Shown here piece after piece: positions 35,108-44,704 of a stretch of 64,000 nt of DNA. A model generated the notes under the pieces. The model was given only the letters and a program-made list of their open reading frames with translations. It was not told the DNA's origin and ran no database searches. The stretch covers positions 21,903 through 85,902 of the forward strand of contig NZ_QYTW02000024.1 in NCBI RefSeq assembly GCF_003605405.2. The letters are read 5' to 3'. This DNA comes from Siminovitchia terrae. GTDB taxonomy: Bacteria > Bacillota > Bacilli > Bacillales > Bacillaceae_C. The position numbers and the translations under genes were made by a program. Position 1 is the stretch's first letter; every line of letters begins with the position of its first letter.

Positions 35108-36119
35108 TGATCTTCACACCTTCCACTTTCACTTGATCATTCTTCAAAAACTGAATGGCCTTTTTAATTTCGGCGGGATCGCCTTTAAAGTGGACAACAA
35201 GTTGTCCAAATGATTCGTTTTTCAATTGGGTAATGCTTCCTGATAAGATGTTCGGATAAATGTCGAACTTTTTGCTTACTAAGGCGAGAGCAGGCTCTCC
35301 AGATGATTCTCCAAAGAAGGAGAGAGTGGCAACCTGGCCAGTTTGATTTAAGCTTGTAAGAATATCAGCAGGAATCTTATGGGAAAACAGGCTATTAACA
35401 AATTTCTTTGTCGTTGCATGTTTCGGAGCTGTGAAAATATCTTTAGTTTTTCCTTCTTCAATCACTTCTCCGTTTTCCATCACTGCAACACGGTCACAAA
35501 TTCGCTGGATGACATTCATTTCATGTGTAATCAATAAAATAGTGATTCCGAGTTCTTTATTGATCTTTAGCAGCAAATCTAGAATGGCTTCTGTTGTATC
35601 CGGATCAAGGGCACTTGTCGCTTCATCACTTAAAAGAATTTCGGGTTCGTGGGAGAGGGCTCTTGCAATGGCCACCCTCTGCTTCTGTCCTCCGGACAAC
35701 TCTGCAGGGTAGGCGTTGTGCTTTTCATCCAAGCCGACGATTTTTAAGTATTTCTCAACGCGCTCTTCCACTTCTTTTTTGTTTAGGCCGGTAAGCTTCA
35801 ATGGCAGGGCGATGTTATCATATACTGTAGCTGTTTTTAAAAGGTTAAAGCCTTGGAAAATCATCCCGATATCACCGCGTGCTTTGCGGAGATTACTTGT
35901 TGATAGTTTTGTCAAATCTACATCTTTGACAATAACCGATCCTGTATCAGGCTTTTCCAACAGATTCACACAGCGGATCAGCGTACTTTTTCCAGCGCCG
36001 CTATAGCCGATTACGCCATATATTTCACCTTTTTTGACGGAGAGGGATACATCTCTCAACGCATGAATAGCTCCCTGTTTACCGTTAAAAGTCTTTGAGA
36101 TCCCCACTAGTTCAATCAT
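35082..36119 (-). CDS. metN: Methionine ABC transporter ATPase MetN
   Basis: 345 residues. Walker A GYSGAGKST, Q-loop MIFQGFNLL, signature LSGGQKQRV, Walker B ILLSDEATSALD and the His of LLITHEMNV are all present. The C-terminal 75 residues form the NIL regulatory domain (about 270-345) that binds methionine to inhibit transport. First gene of the operon; no S-box was seen directly upstream. The nearest one lies in front of the second metQ, about 1.8 kb upstream. Confidence 0.95.
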   Translation of the reverse strand: MIELVGISKTFNGKQGAIHALRDVSLSVKKGEIYGVIGYSGAGKSTLIRCVNLLEKPDTGSVIVKDVDLTKLSTSNLRKARGDIGMIFQGFNLLKTATVYDNIALPLKLTGLNKKEVEERVEKYLKIVGLDEKHNAYPAELSGGQKQRVAIARALSHEPEILLSDEATSALDPDTTEAILDLLLKINKELGITILLITHEMNVIQRICDRVAVMENGEVIEEGKTKDIFTAPKHATTKKFVNSLFSHKIPADILTSLNQTGQVATLSFFGESSGEPALALVSKKFDIYPNILSGSITQLKNESFGQLVVHFKGDPAEIKKAIQFLKNDQVKVEGVKISDADTRVS

Positions 36120-36334
36120 TTTGGTCTTGCTCCCTTCATTAAAATCAACGGAAAAAATGTATCATTTGATGGATAGTCTTGATTCTAGTGTAATCCCAAA
36201 GCCTCATTAAAAGGCGGAGCTGCTATGACGCAGCATCATCCACCTGTCATTTTTTAGGCAGGTATAAAGGATACTGTCCAACCCTAGGCTTCAGCGACCA
36301 TCAAGCTTCCTTCTCTATTATCACGTCAGGAGTC

Positions 36335-36938
36335 GCTCTGTGTCTAGCTAAAACGCCTAGCCCCACGAGCTCATCAGTCAAACTGTGGTGCTGTAGCACT
36401 GCTTCCTCGGGAATCGACTTGTTTGCTTGCGCTGATTAAGCCGCTTCCGCTTTTCTAACTGTCTAGCTCCAGCGCTCAGCGACTAGCAAACTTCGTGTCT
36501 CCTCCTACGATAAGTCAACATCGCTCCGACGGACAAGGACGTCCTAGTGCCACCGAAGCCACAGGATGTGGCGACTTGAGGCGGCCTTCGTTCCGCGTGT
36601 TTCCTTTATCTCGTCGAAGGCACTCCAGTCTGTCCGTCGATAAACAGGCGCTTTCACATTTCTGATGTCTAGCTTCAGCGCCTAGCTCCTCGAGGTCACA
36701 AGTCGCTTCCCTGTGGTGGCTGAAGTACTGCCTCCTCGGGAATCGACTTGTGCTTGTCGGAGCTGATCAAGGCGCTTCCGCTTTTCTAAATGTCTAGCTC
36801 CAGCGCTCAGCGACTAGCAAACTTCGCGTCTCTTCCTACGATAAGTCAACATCGCTCCACTTCGTTACGCGTGTTTCCTTTATCTCGTCAGAGGCACTCC
36901 AGTTTGTACGTCGCTAAACGAGCGCTTCCGCTTTTCTA
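36335..36938. repeat. Large block of TGTCTAGC-type extragenic repeats, copy R3
   Basis: At least three tandem modules start at TGTCTAGC (about 36340, 36459, 36666 and 36791). They carry the motifs CCTCGAGGTCACAAG, GTGGTGGCTGAAGTACTGCC, ACGATAAGTCAACATCGCTCC and GCGCTTCCGCTTTTCTAA. Two modules beginning GTCTAGCTCCAGCGCTCAGCGACTAGC are near-identical. The block fills the gap between the second metQ and metN and stops at the metQ stop codon. The stretch 36120-36334 before it holds only the metN leader and a hairpin (CACCTGTC...GGCAGGT). Confidence 0.85.
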
Positions 36939-36939
36939 A

Positions 36940-37779
36940 TTACCACCCTGGAATTACTGAACCTTTGAACGTTTCATCAATGAATTCTTTCATTTCATCA
37001 GACTGGTATACGTCTAGGAACTTCTGGATCGCTTCATCATCTTTATCTTCTGTTCTTACGGCCACAACATTCACCCATGGAGAATCTTTAGGCTCGATAA
37101 AAATGGAATCTTCAGATGGTGTGAATCCTTTTTCAATTGCAAAGTTTGTATTGATCGCAGCAGCAGCAAGCTCATCCAATTGAAGTGGAATTTGTGCTGC
37201 TTCAAGTTCGATAAATTCGTAGTCATTATTGTTTTCTTCGATATCTTTGACAGTTGCTGAGACGCCGACGCCATCTTTTAATTTAATCAAACCTGCTTGT
37301 TCGAACAAGATAAGGGCACGTGCGCTGTTTGTTGGGTCATTGGGCAAACCGATTTTAGCACCTTTTTTCAACTCTTTGACATCTTTCACTTTTGAAGAAT
37401 AGATTCCCATTGGGAAGTTTACAGCATTTCCAACATCAACAAGGTCCAAATCGCGGTCTTTTTTGAATTGGTCTAGATAAGGAACATGCTGGAAAACGTT
37501 CATATCTAATTCTTTTTGTGCTAAAGCTTCGTTGACAATCGGATAGTCAGTGAAAACTTTAATGTCAATGTCCAATTCTTTATCTGCTGCAAGTTCTTTT
37601 ACCTTTTCCATGATTTGCTCATGTGGACCGGCTGTTACCCCTATTGTCAGCTTTCCGTCGCTGAGTAGGCCTTCCGCTTTTTTGTCTTTCCCGCTAGCTT
37701 CTTCTTTATTGCCTCCACCACAGGCTGCAAGGGCGGCGATTGCTAATATCAGTAAACTGGATAATAACCACTTTTTCAT
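36940..37779 (-). CDS. metQ: Methionine ABC transporter substrate-binding lipoprotein MetQ (copy 2)
   Basis: 279 residues with lipobox LAACG (Cys20). It shares long stretches with copy 1 (GKLTIGVTAGPHEQIMEKV, DYPIVNEALAQKELDMNVFQH, and the C-terminal GSVIPGW). It differs mainly in the residues around the ligand pocket, so specificity may differ (for example methionine sulfoxide or D-methionine). It is directly under the SAM-I riboswitch. The transcription unit may run on through the repeat block into metNIQ. Confidence 0.93.
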   Translation of the reverse strand: MKKWLLSSLLILAIAALAACGGGNKEEASGKDKKAEGLLSDGKLTIGVTAGPHEQIMEKVKELAADKELDIDIKVFTDYPIVNEALAQKELDMNVFQHVPYLDQFKKDRDLDLVDVGNAVNFPMGIYSSKVKDVKELKKGAKIGLPNDPTNSARALILFEQAGLIKLKDGVGVSATVKDIEENNNDYEFIELEAAQIPLQLDELAAAAINTNFAIEKGFTPSEDSIFIEPKDSPWVNVVAVRTEDKDDEAIQKFLDVYQSDEMKEFIDETFKGSVIPGW

Positions 37780-37921
37780 TTTGACTTCCCCTTTTCATTG
37801 TATACTAATCTCTTTAATCAAATTTATTACAGTTCAAAAACAATTTAGAATTCAATTAATATGAACTTTCGTGCTTCCATGCTCCTCCCTTCAGTGTTTC
37901 GAGTGGAAATCTCTGTGAATC

Positions 37922-38096
37922 AAAAAATGCCTCTCGCATAGAGAGGCATGGATAGACACGAAAGTATTCACGCACTCTCTTATTTTTCAAAATACAAAGT
38001 ATTTTGCAGGATTTAGCACCTGTTCCTGCTTAGTACAAACAAGAATGGTTGCCGGGTTTCTCAGGGCCAGTCCCTCCACCGCTCTCAATAAGAGAT
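37922..38096 (-). ncRNA. SAM-I (S-box) riboswitch with terminator
   Basis: Read on the minus strand from 38096: CTCTTATTGAGAGCGGTGG, AGGGACTGGCCC, then GAAACCCGGCAACC, the conserved S-box core, with the P1 closing strand ATAAGAGAG at 37972-37985. A terminator hairpin ATGCCTCTC / GAGAGGCATTTTTT lies at 37950-37922. Binding of S-adenosylmethionine should switch off the second metQ (and possibly the downstream importer). Confidence 0.95.
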
Positions 38097-38151
38097 TTTC
38101 AAATGAAATTGTTATCAATGATAATATACCTATACCTAAGAATTGTCAATG

Positions 38152-38943
38152 TTATTTCGAAATAATTTTTTCGAACTTTTGTAGCTCTAATTTATGGATC
38201 AATGTCTGAATTTCGCTGACCAACAAATCGGCATTTTCTGTTTCAAACCAATTGGACAATGATTGGGCGTGTGCAAGATCATCTCGTAGCAGTTCCACTT
38301 TCCGCATCCATTTCTCCGCTGAGTTTTTGGAGGAAGTAAATAAATTTTCCCTTAGGGAAGCATCCTCCAAAACTACCGTTTTCTTATCCGCAAATTGCGT
38401 GCAATCAATCAAATCTATTTCTATATTTTTTTCTTTGCGTTTCTCATAAAGAGCATCTATTTTCTTTACGCGCCCCTCTGTTAATAGGTCCTTCCACTCA
38501 TCTGACGGATGGTACATTCGAATAACATCTGCCATTTCACTTTCTAAAAGGGTTACCAAACCGAAGAGCAACATTCGGACAGGCGGTTTTTGTAAATCGG
38601 CCTTCGTGATAAGTAAGTCGATTGTTGAATCTGTTATTAAGAAAAGACGCTCTCTGCCTTCCATTAAAGCCAATATATCGACTAATGGAGTATTTGCAGC
38701 GACTGTGTCACCAGTGGTGAAGCTAATAAGATTTTCTTCAATGGCCTCTGAGTTGTAATCATAAAGTTCACGATTCAAATAGCCAATTACTTTATCCTCT
38801 TCCTTAAAGCCGACAACATTAAAATTATATGTTTCAAAAAACATCCGGATAATATCATGAGTGTCTCGGTTGTTGACGGTTAGCAAAGGAACAGCGATAT
38901 GTGAAGCGAGAAAATAATCATTAAATAATTTGATATTTACCAT
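38152..38943 (-). CDS. CBS-like/HEPN-like protein of unknown function
   Basis: About 263 residues from ATG 38943 (an in-frame TTG at 39015 would add 24 residues but has no ribosome-binding site). Residues about 15-130 resemble a CBS-pair: SHIAVPLLTVNNRDTHDI ... FKEEDKVIGYLNREL and a second half ending ERLFLITDSTIDLLITKADL. The C-terminal helical half contains LLRDDLAHAQSL, an R-X4-H motif of the type found in HEPN domains, many of which are RNases or RNA-binding. I do not recognise a named family. Single gene, divergent from the sigma-54 operon; both start within 270 bp. Confidence 0.6.
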   Translation of the reverse strand: MVNIKLFNDYFLASHIAVPLLTVNNRDTHDIIRMFFETYNFNVVGFKEEDKVIGYLNRELYDYNSEAIEENLISFTTGDTVAANTPLVDILALMEGRERLFLITDSTIDLLITKADLQKPPVRMLLFGLVTLLESEMADVIRMYHPSDEWKDLLTEGRVKKIDALYEKRKEKNIEIDLIDCTQFADKKTVVLEDASLRENLFTSSKNSAEKWMRKVELLRDDLAHAQSLSNWFETENADLLVSEIQTLIHKLELQKFEKIISK

Positions 38944-39098
38944 ATATACACCACGTTTCAGTCTATATAAAGATGATTTTACCCAATAAAAAGATTTGGA
39001 GCGAGTTTCAGTCAAAAATGACTCAAAATAACCGATTCTGACTAAAGGTTATTTGTTCATTGTTTTTAAATAGCTTACAAATCAATGGTTTTTACTGA

Positions 39099-39124
39099 AC
39101 CGACCGGTTGGCATAGTAATTGCA
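39099..39124 (+). promoter_or_regulatory. Sigma-54 promoter with overlapping TetR-type palindrome
   Basis: TTGGCATAGTAATTGCA (39108-39124) matches the sigma-54 -24/-12 consensus TTGGCAY-N5-TTGCA at every defined position, 85 bp before the aldehyde dehydrogenase start. Directly upstream and overlapping by one base lies ACCGACCGGT (39099-39108), similar to the palindrome in the tetR promoter (46656-46669). Confidence 0.85.
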
Positions 39125-39208
39125 AATAATAAAGGTGATAACGAAAAAGGGGGAAATTGAACTTGGCAACGGCAATCCCTTTTTTAAAAATAAAGGAGGA
39201 AGAAAAGG

Positions 39209-40699
39209 ATGGCAGTTACTTCAACAATCATTGAGCTTAAAAATTATATTGGCGGTGAATGGAGACAAGCAATGGGAGATGACGTGAATGTCGTGATTAA
39301 CCCGGCAAATCAAGAGGTTATTGCAAGGGCTCCAAGAGCAACAAAAGAAGAGACGGAAGAAGCAATTTTGGTTGCGAAGACAGCTTTTGAAAGCGGTATC
39401 TGGTCTAATATGACAACTTACGAGCGAGCCGCTTACTTAAATAAAATTGCAGATAAAATCGAAGAGAACCTTGATGAGCTTGCAATGCTGGAAGTAATGG
39501 ATAATGGAAAAATAAAAACAGAGGCAGAGTTTGATATTGCTGATGCTGCAGGTTGCTTCCGTTATTATGCCGGGTTGATCATGGCACCTGAAGGTGAAAC
39601 ATACCAAGTGCCTGAAGATGTACAGGCAATGGTCGTAAAAGAACCTGTTGGGGTGGCAGGACTTATTGTTCCATGGAACTTCCCGATGTTGATGAGTGTT
39701 TGGAAGATTGCACCGGCGCTCGCGGCAGGTAACACAATCGTTTATAAGCCGGCAGAATCGACTCCGATTACTGCGATGAAATTGGTTGAAATCATTGAAG
39801 AAGTTGGCGTGCCAAAAGGTGTAATGAATCTAGTGATGGGCAGAGGGTCAGTTGTAGGACAGACAATTGCAGAAAGCAAAGACGTCGATCTAGTATCATT
39901 CACTGGAAGCACTGAAGTTGGACGTGAAATCATGAAAGCAGCCGCAGGAAATCTGAAAAAGATTTCTCTTGAATTGGGTGGAAAATCTCCAAATATTATT
40001 TTTGCGGATGCGGACTTTGAGACGGCGGTAGACTACGCCTTAATGGGAATCTACTACGGAACTGGACAAGTATGTTCAGCAGGGAGCCGTATTTTAGTAG
40101 AAGAGAGCATTTACGATAAATTCATAGAGAGATTTGTCGAACGGGCAAAACAAATTAAAGCAGGACCTGGCTTGGATGAAAGCTCGCAAATGGGTGCGAT
40201 TAACAGTGAGGCTCAATTGAACACTATTTTAAAATATATTGAAATTGGCAAACAAGAAGGGGCCAAGTTGGCATGCGGAGGCCACCGTCTAACTGAAAAT
40301 GGATTAGATAAAGGATTTTTCATTGCGCCGACTGTATTTGTAAACGTCACTTCCGACATGCGTATTGTGCAGGAGGAAATTTTTGGTCCGGTTGTTACGA
40401 TCCAAAGCTTTAAAGATGAAGAAGAAGCCATCAAGCTTGCGAACGATACGGACTTTGGCCTTGCTGGCGGTGTTTTCTCAGGCGATGGAGCAAAAGCAAT
40501 GCGTGTCATCAAAAAAGTTCGCGCTGGAATTACATGGGTAAATTCATTCGGTACAACCTATAACGAAGCGCCTTGGGGCGGGTACAAACAGAGTGGAATC
40601 GGACGCAGCCTTGGAACATACGGATTGGATGATTTCCAAGAAATCAAGCAAATCAATATTAATCTTGATGTGCAGCCTGCCGGCTGGTTCCCAAATTAA
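39209..40699 (+). CDS. NAD(P)-dependent aldehyde dehydrogenase
   Basis: 496 residues, ALDH superfamily. Catalytic Glu lies in LELGGKSPN, the nucleophile Cys in GTGQVCSAGSR, the structural motif in IVPWNFPMLM (cofactor-binding Asn) and FTGSTEVG. It oxidises an aldehyde to the acid. As the first gene before a Rieske oxygenase, the aldehyde is probably the oxygenase product, for example malic semialdehyde or betaine aldehyde if the substrate is carnitine- or choline-like. A possible 25-codon TTG-started leader frame (39158) overlaps the start. ATG 39209 is behind AAAGGAGGAAG. Confidence 0.93.
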   Translation: MAVTSTIIELKNYIGGEWRQAMGDDVNVVINPANQEVIARAPRATKEETEEAILVAKTAFESGIWSNMTTYERAAYLNKIADKIEENLDELAMLEVMDNGKIKTEAEFDIADAAGCFRYYAGLIMAPEGETYQVPEDVQAMVVKEPVGVAGLIVPWNFPMLMSVWKIAPALAAGNTIVYKPAESTPITAMKLVEIIEEVGVPKGVMNLVMGRGSVVGQTIAESKDVDLVSFTGSTEVGREIMKAAAGNLKKISLELGGKSPNIIFADADFETAVDYALMGIYYGTGQVCSAGSRILVEESIYDKFIERFVERAKQIKAGPGLDESSQMGAINSEAQLNTILKYIEIGKQEGAKLACGGHRLTENGLDKGFFIAPTVFVNVTSDMRIVQEEIFGPVVTIQSFKDEEEAIKLANDTDFGLAGGVFSGDGAKAMRVIKKVRAGITWVNSFGTTYNEAPWGGYKQSGIGRSLGTYGLDDFQEIKQININLDVQPAGWFPN

Positions 40700-40707
40700 G
40701 ATTTTTT

Positions 40708-40736
40708 GAAGTGCATCTTTCTAAGAGATGCACTTC
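40708..40736 (+). terminator. Intercistronic hairpin after the aldehyde dehydrogenase gene
   Basis: GAAGTGCATCT / AGATGCACTTC, an 11-bp perfect stem without a real T run. A processing or attenuating element is more likely than a full stop, since the following genes look like the same operon. Confidence 0.6.
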
Positions 40737-40786
40737 TTACCATCACTTTACCTAAAACATCATAGAAAAAAATTGGAGGATTTAAA

Positions 40787-41905
40787 ATGAGTACAGTTAT
40801 GAATCATCGATACAAGGCAGATCCACAGGAATCATACACGCTGCCGTCACACTTTTACACGAGCGAGGAGATTTTTAATAAAGAAAAGGAAGAAATCTTT
40901 TATAAAAACTGGATTTTCGCTGGTCATGCAGAAAAAGTGGATGCTCCTGGCAAATATTTCACCTTTCAAGTTTTTGATCAAAACATCATGATTATAAGAG
41001 GAAAAGATGATATTATTAGAGCATTTTATAATGTATGTCCGCACCGGGGCCATGAATTAGTGGAAGGGGAAGGAAAAAAAGCAGTGATTTCCTGTCCTTA
41101 TCACGCATGGACGTTTCATTTGGATGGGCAGTTTAATCAGGGCCGTGCAGTTGATCAAATCAAAAATTTTGAACAAAAAGAAGCTTGTTTAACGCCGGTA
41201 AATATTGAGGTATTTCTGAATTTCATTTTTATTAATCTGGACCCGAATGCAAAGCCCATCCGGGAAATGATGCCGAGTCTAGAGGAAACTATTCGCACTA
41301 AGATTCCCGAAGTGGAGAATCTGACGTTAGCGAAAAGAATTCGTTACGATATAAAAGGAAACTGGAAAAACGTAATAGATAATTATCTTGAATGTCACCA
41401 CTGCCAAGTGGCGCATCCAGAGTTTGTTAAGCAAATAGATATGAGCAGTTATCAAATCAACCCGCAAGAATACTATATTGCCCAAACGAGCAGAGGAAAA
41501 GGCTCCTGCAGCATTCCCGGAGATTTGGATATGGCCAGCGATGAGACATACTTGTCCTTATGGTTATGGCCGACTCTAGCGCTTGATATCATGCCTGGCG
41601 AGCCGGGGATAATCATCATGTATATCGAACCTGTCAGTCCGGAGGAGTCTATTGAGTATTTGGAATTCTATTTCATGTCAAAAGAGCCAACTGAAGAAGG
41701 GTGGGAGAGCATCAAATATCAGGATGAGGTGCTGACACCGGAGGATATCAGCCTAGTGGAGAGTGTTCAAAGGGGACTGAGGTCAAAAGGCTATACAGAT
41801 GGCCGTTACGTTATCGACAAAGAGAAATCATCCATCAGTGAGCACGGTGTTCATCATTTCCATGGCTTAGTATTAAATGCGTTGGAGGGGGTCAGGACTT
41901 CATGA
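40787..41905 (+). CDS. Rieske non-heme iron oxygenase, CntA/GbcA-like
   Basis: 372 residues. The Rieske 2Fe-2S ligands are CPHRGHELVEGE (Cys, His) and SCPYHAW (Cys, His), residues about 84-110. The mononuclear iron site is NVIDNYLECHHCQVAHPEF with two His five residues apart. The Glu three residues before the first His occupies the bridging position that is Glu in carnitine monooxygenase CntA and related quaternary-amine demethylases. The length is that of CntA. With the ferredoxin and reductase genes downstream it forms a three-component oxygenase, likely attacking a trimethylammonium-type compound. The exact substrate is not determinable here. Confidence 0.85.
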   Translation: MSTVMNHRYKADPQESYTLPSHFYTSEEIFNKEKEEIFYKNWIFAGHAEKVDAPGKYFTFQVFDQNIMIIRGKDDIIRAFYNVCPHRGHELVEGEGKKAVISCPYHAWTFHLDGQFNQGRAVDQIKNFEQKEACLTPVNIEVFLNFIFINLDPNAKPIREMMPSLEETIRTKIPEVENLTLAKRIRYDIKGNWKNVIDNYLECHHCQVAHPEFVKQIDMSSYQINPQEYYIAQTSRGKGSCSIPGDLDMASDETYLSLWLWPTLALDIMPGEPGIIIMYIEPVSPEESIEYLEFYFMSKEPTEEGWESIKYQDEVLTPEDISLVESVQRGLRSKGYTDGRYVIDKEKSSISEHGVHHFHGLVLNALEGVRTS

Positions 41906-43284
41906 CCGAACAGCAAGGCTTAAAGAGAAGGTTAAAGTTCATTCATGTTTTTATACTTGGGCTGGCTTTGCTTACGCCTACGACTGTTTTTGATACTTTT
42001 GGAATAGCGTCCCTCGCCACAGGGGGGCATGTTCCATTAGTATACATGTTTGCAATGGTTGCCATTCTTTTTACTGTGTTCAGCTATGTTCATATGGTTA
42101 AGGCATTTCCAAGTGCGGGATCAGCGTACACATATGTTCAGAGAACCTTCCATCCCAATCTGGGATTTATGGTAGGCTGGTCAGCTCTGTGTGATTATCT
42201 TTTTTTGCCTATGTTGTATGCGCTGGCTATTAAAATCTATATGGCTGCCTATTTTCCGGGAGTGCCGGCATGGCTCTGGGTGATCATTCCCATTGTAGTC
42301 ATCAGTGTGGCAAACCTCTTCAATGTAAAAGTGGCTGTATCACTCAGCACCGTTTTTGTATTCGCACAGATTTTGATTACTGTTATCTTTGTGGCTCTCC
42401 TTATTAAAGGGCTTGCAAGCAGTTCAGAAATGGGCAGTATCTTTTCTCTACAGCCTTTGTTTTCGGCAAATCTGACGCTCACGGGTGTGTTGGCTGGAGT
42501 AACCATTCTGGCTTATTCCTATATTGGATTTGATGCGATCAGTACCTTGGCGGAAGAAACAATTAACCCGACAAAAACTGTCCCCAAGGTAATGATTGCT
42601 CTAGCCCTATATATCGGAATTACTTATACAGCAGTAACCTATTTCATGCAGGTCGGGTATCCGGATGCTTCTGTGTTCATAGATCCCGAATCAGCCGCCG
42701 CAGAAATAGCGCCGCAAATCGGAGGCATGTTATTTGCCTCAGTATTTCTTGTTGTCATTATTTTGTGTAACATCTCTGGTGGAATTTCCGCACAGTTAAG
42801 CATATCGAGGTTATTGTACGCAATGGGGAGGGACAATGTAATCCCAAGGAGAGTTTTCGGCTATGTTACCCCAAGGTCGCGTGTTCCCATTTACAATATT
42901 ATCATATCTGGGCTAGTAGCGATGACCGCGGTATTCTTCGATTTGGTTACGGCTGCCTCATTCATCAGCTTCGGAGCTTTTACAGCATTCACTTTTGTCA
43001 ATTTATCTGTAATCGTTTTCTACTATGTCAGAAATAAAAAGCGATCTTTAAAAGAGACATTCATGTACTTGGTATCTCCGCTCATTGGGATTGGCTTCTT
43101 GATGATCATGTGGTTCAGCATGGATCTGCGGGCGTTGATTTTAGGTATATGCTGGAATGCGGCTGGGTTTATATTCCTCTTGTACATTACGAAGATGTTT
43201 AAAATACCTGCGCCGATGTTTAATTTTGACGAGGAAGAGATTCCAGCAAACGAAAATGAAGGGGAAGAGGTCCTTCAAGCTTAA
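41902..43284 (+). CDS. APC-family amino acid/amine permease
   Basis: 460 residues, about 12 membrane helices; it overlaps the oxygenase stop codon by 4 nt. Typical APC features: FDTFGIASLATGGHVPLVYM (first helix), AFPSAGSAYTYVQR and SYIGFDAISTLAEETINPTK. It is likely to import the oxygenase substrate. Relatives include putrescine and ethanolamine-type permeases, so an amine is plausible. Confidence 0.88.
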   Translation: MTEQQGLKRRLKFIHVFILGLALLTPTTVFDTFGIASLATGGHVPLVYMFAMVAILFTVFSYVHMVKAFPSAGSAYTYVQRTFHPNLGFMVGWSALCDYLFLPMLYALAIKIYMAAYFPGVPAWLWVIIPIVVISVANLFNVKVAVSLSTVFVFAQILITVIFVALLIKGLASSSEMGSIFSLQPLFSANLTLTGVLAGVTILAYSYIGFDAISTLAEETINPTKTVPKVMIALALYIGITYTAVTYFMQVGYPDASVFIDPESAAAEIAPQIGGMLFASVFLVVIILCNISGGISAQLSISRLLYAMGRDNVIPRRVFGYVTPRSRVPIYNIIISGLVAMTAVFFDLVTAASFISFGAFTAFTFVNLSVIVFYYVRNKKRSLKETFMYLVSPLIGIGFLMIMWFSMDLRALILGICWNAAGFIFLLYITKMFKIPAPMFNFDEEEIPANENEGEEVLQA

Positions 43285-43339
43285 TTGTTTAGTTTAATAT
43301 TCCTAATATTCGTTCAATTATGAGAAACAGGAGGTTAAC

Positions 43340-44639
<1,300 letters not shown>

Positions 44640-44647
44640 TAGTGGAA

Positions 44648-44702
44648 GGGGTCTGACCCCGCTGTTATGAATGAAAGCCCCGGGCACCTTCCCGGGGCTT
44701 TC
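44648..44702. terminator. GGGGTCTGACCCC palindrome plus bidirectional terminator
   Basis: GGGGTCTGACCCC at 44648-44660 is the short palindrome seen at two other convergent junctions. It is followed by GAAAGCCCCGGG / CCCGGGGCTTTC (44673-44702), a 12-bp perfect stem between the ferredoxin gene and the convergent sigma-54 activator gene. Confidence 0.88.
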
Positions 44703-44704
44703 GT

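Noticed and set aside
39158..39235. TTG-started 25-codon upstream frame overlapping the aldehyde dehydrogenase start
   Set aside because: It has a possible GGGGG ribosome-binding site but no other support; mentioned only as a possible leader peptide.
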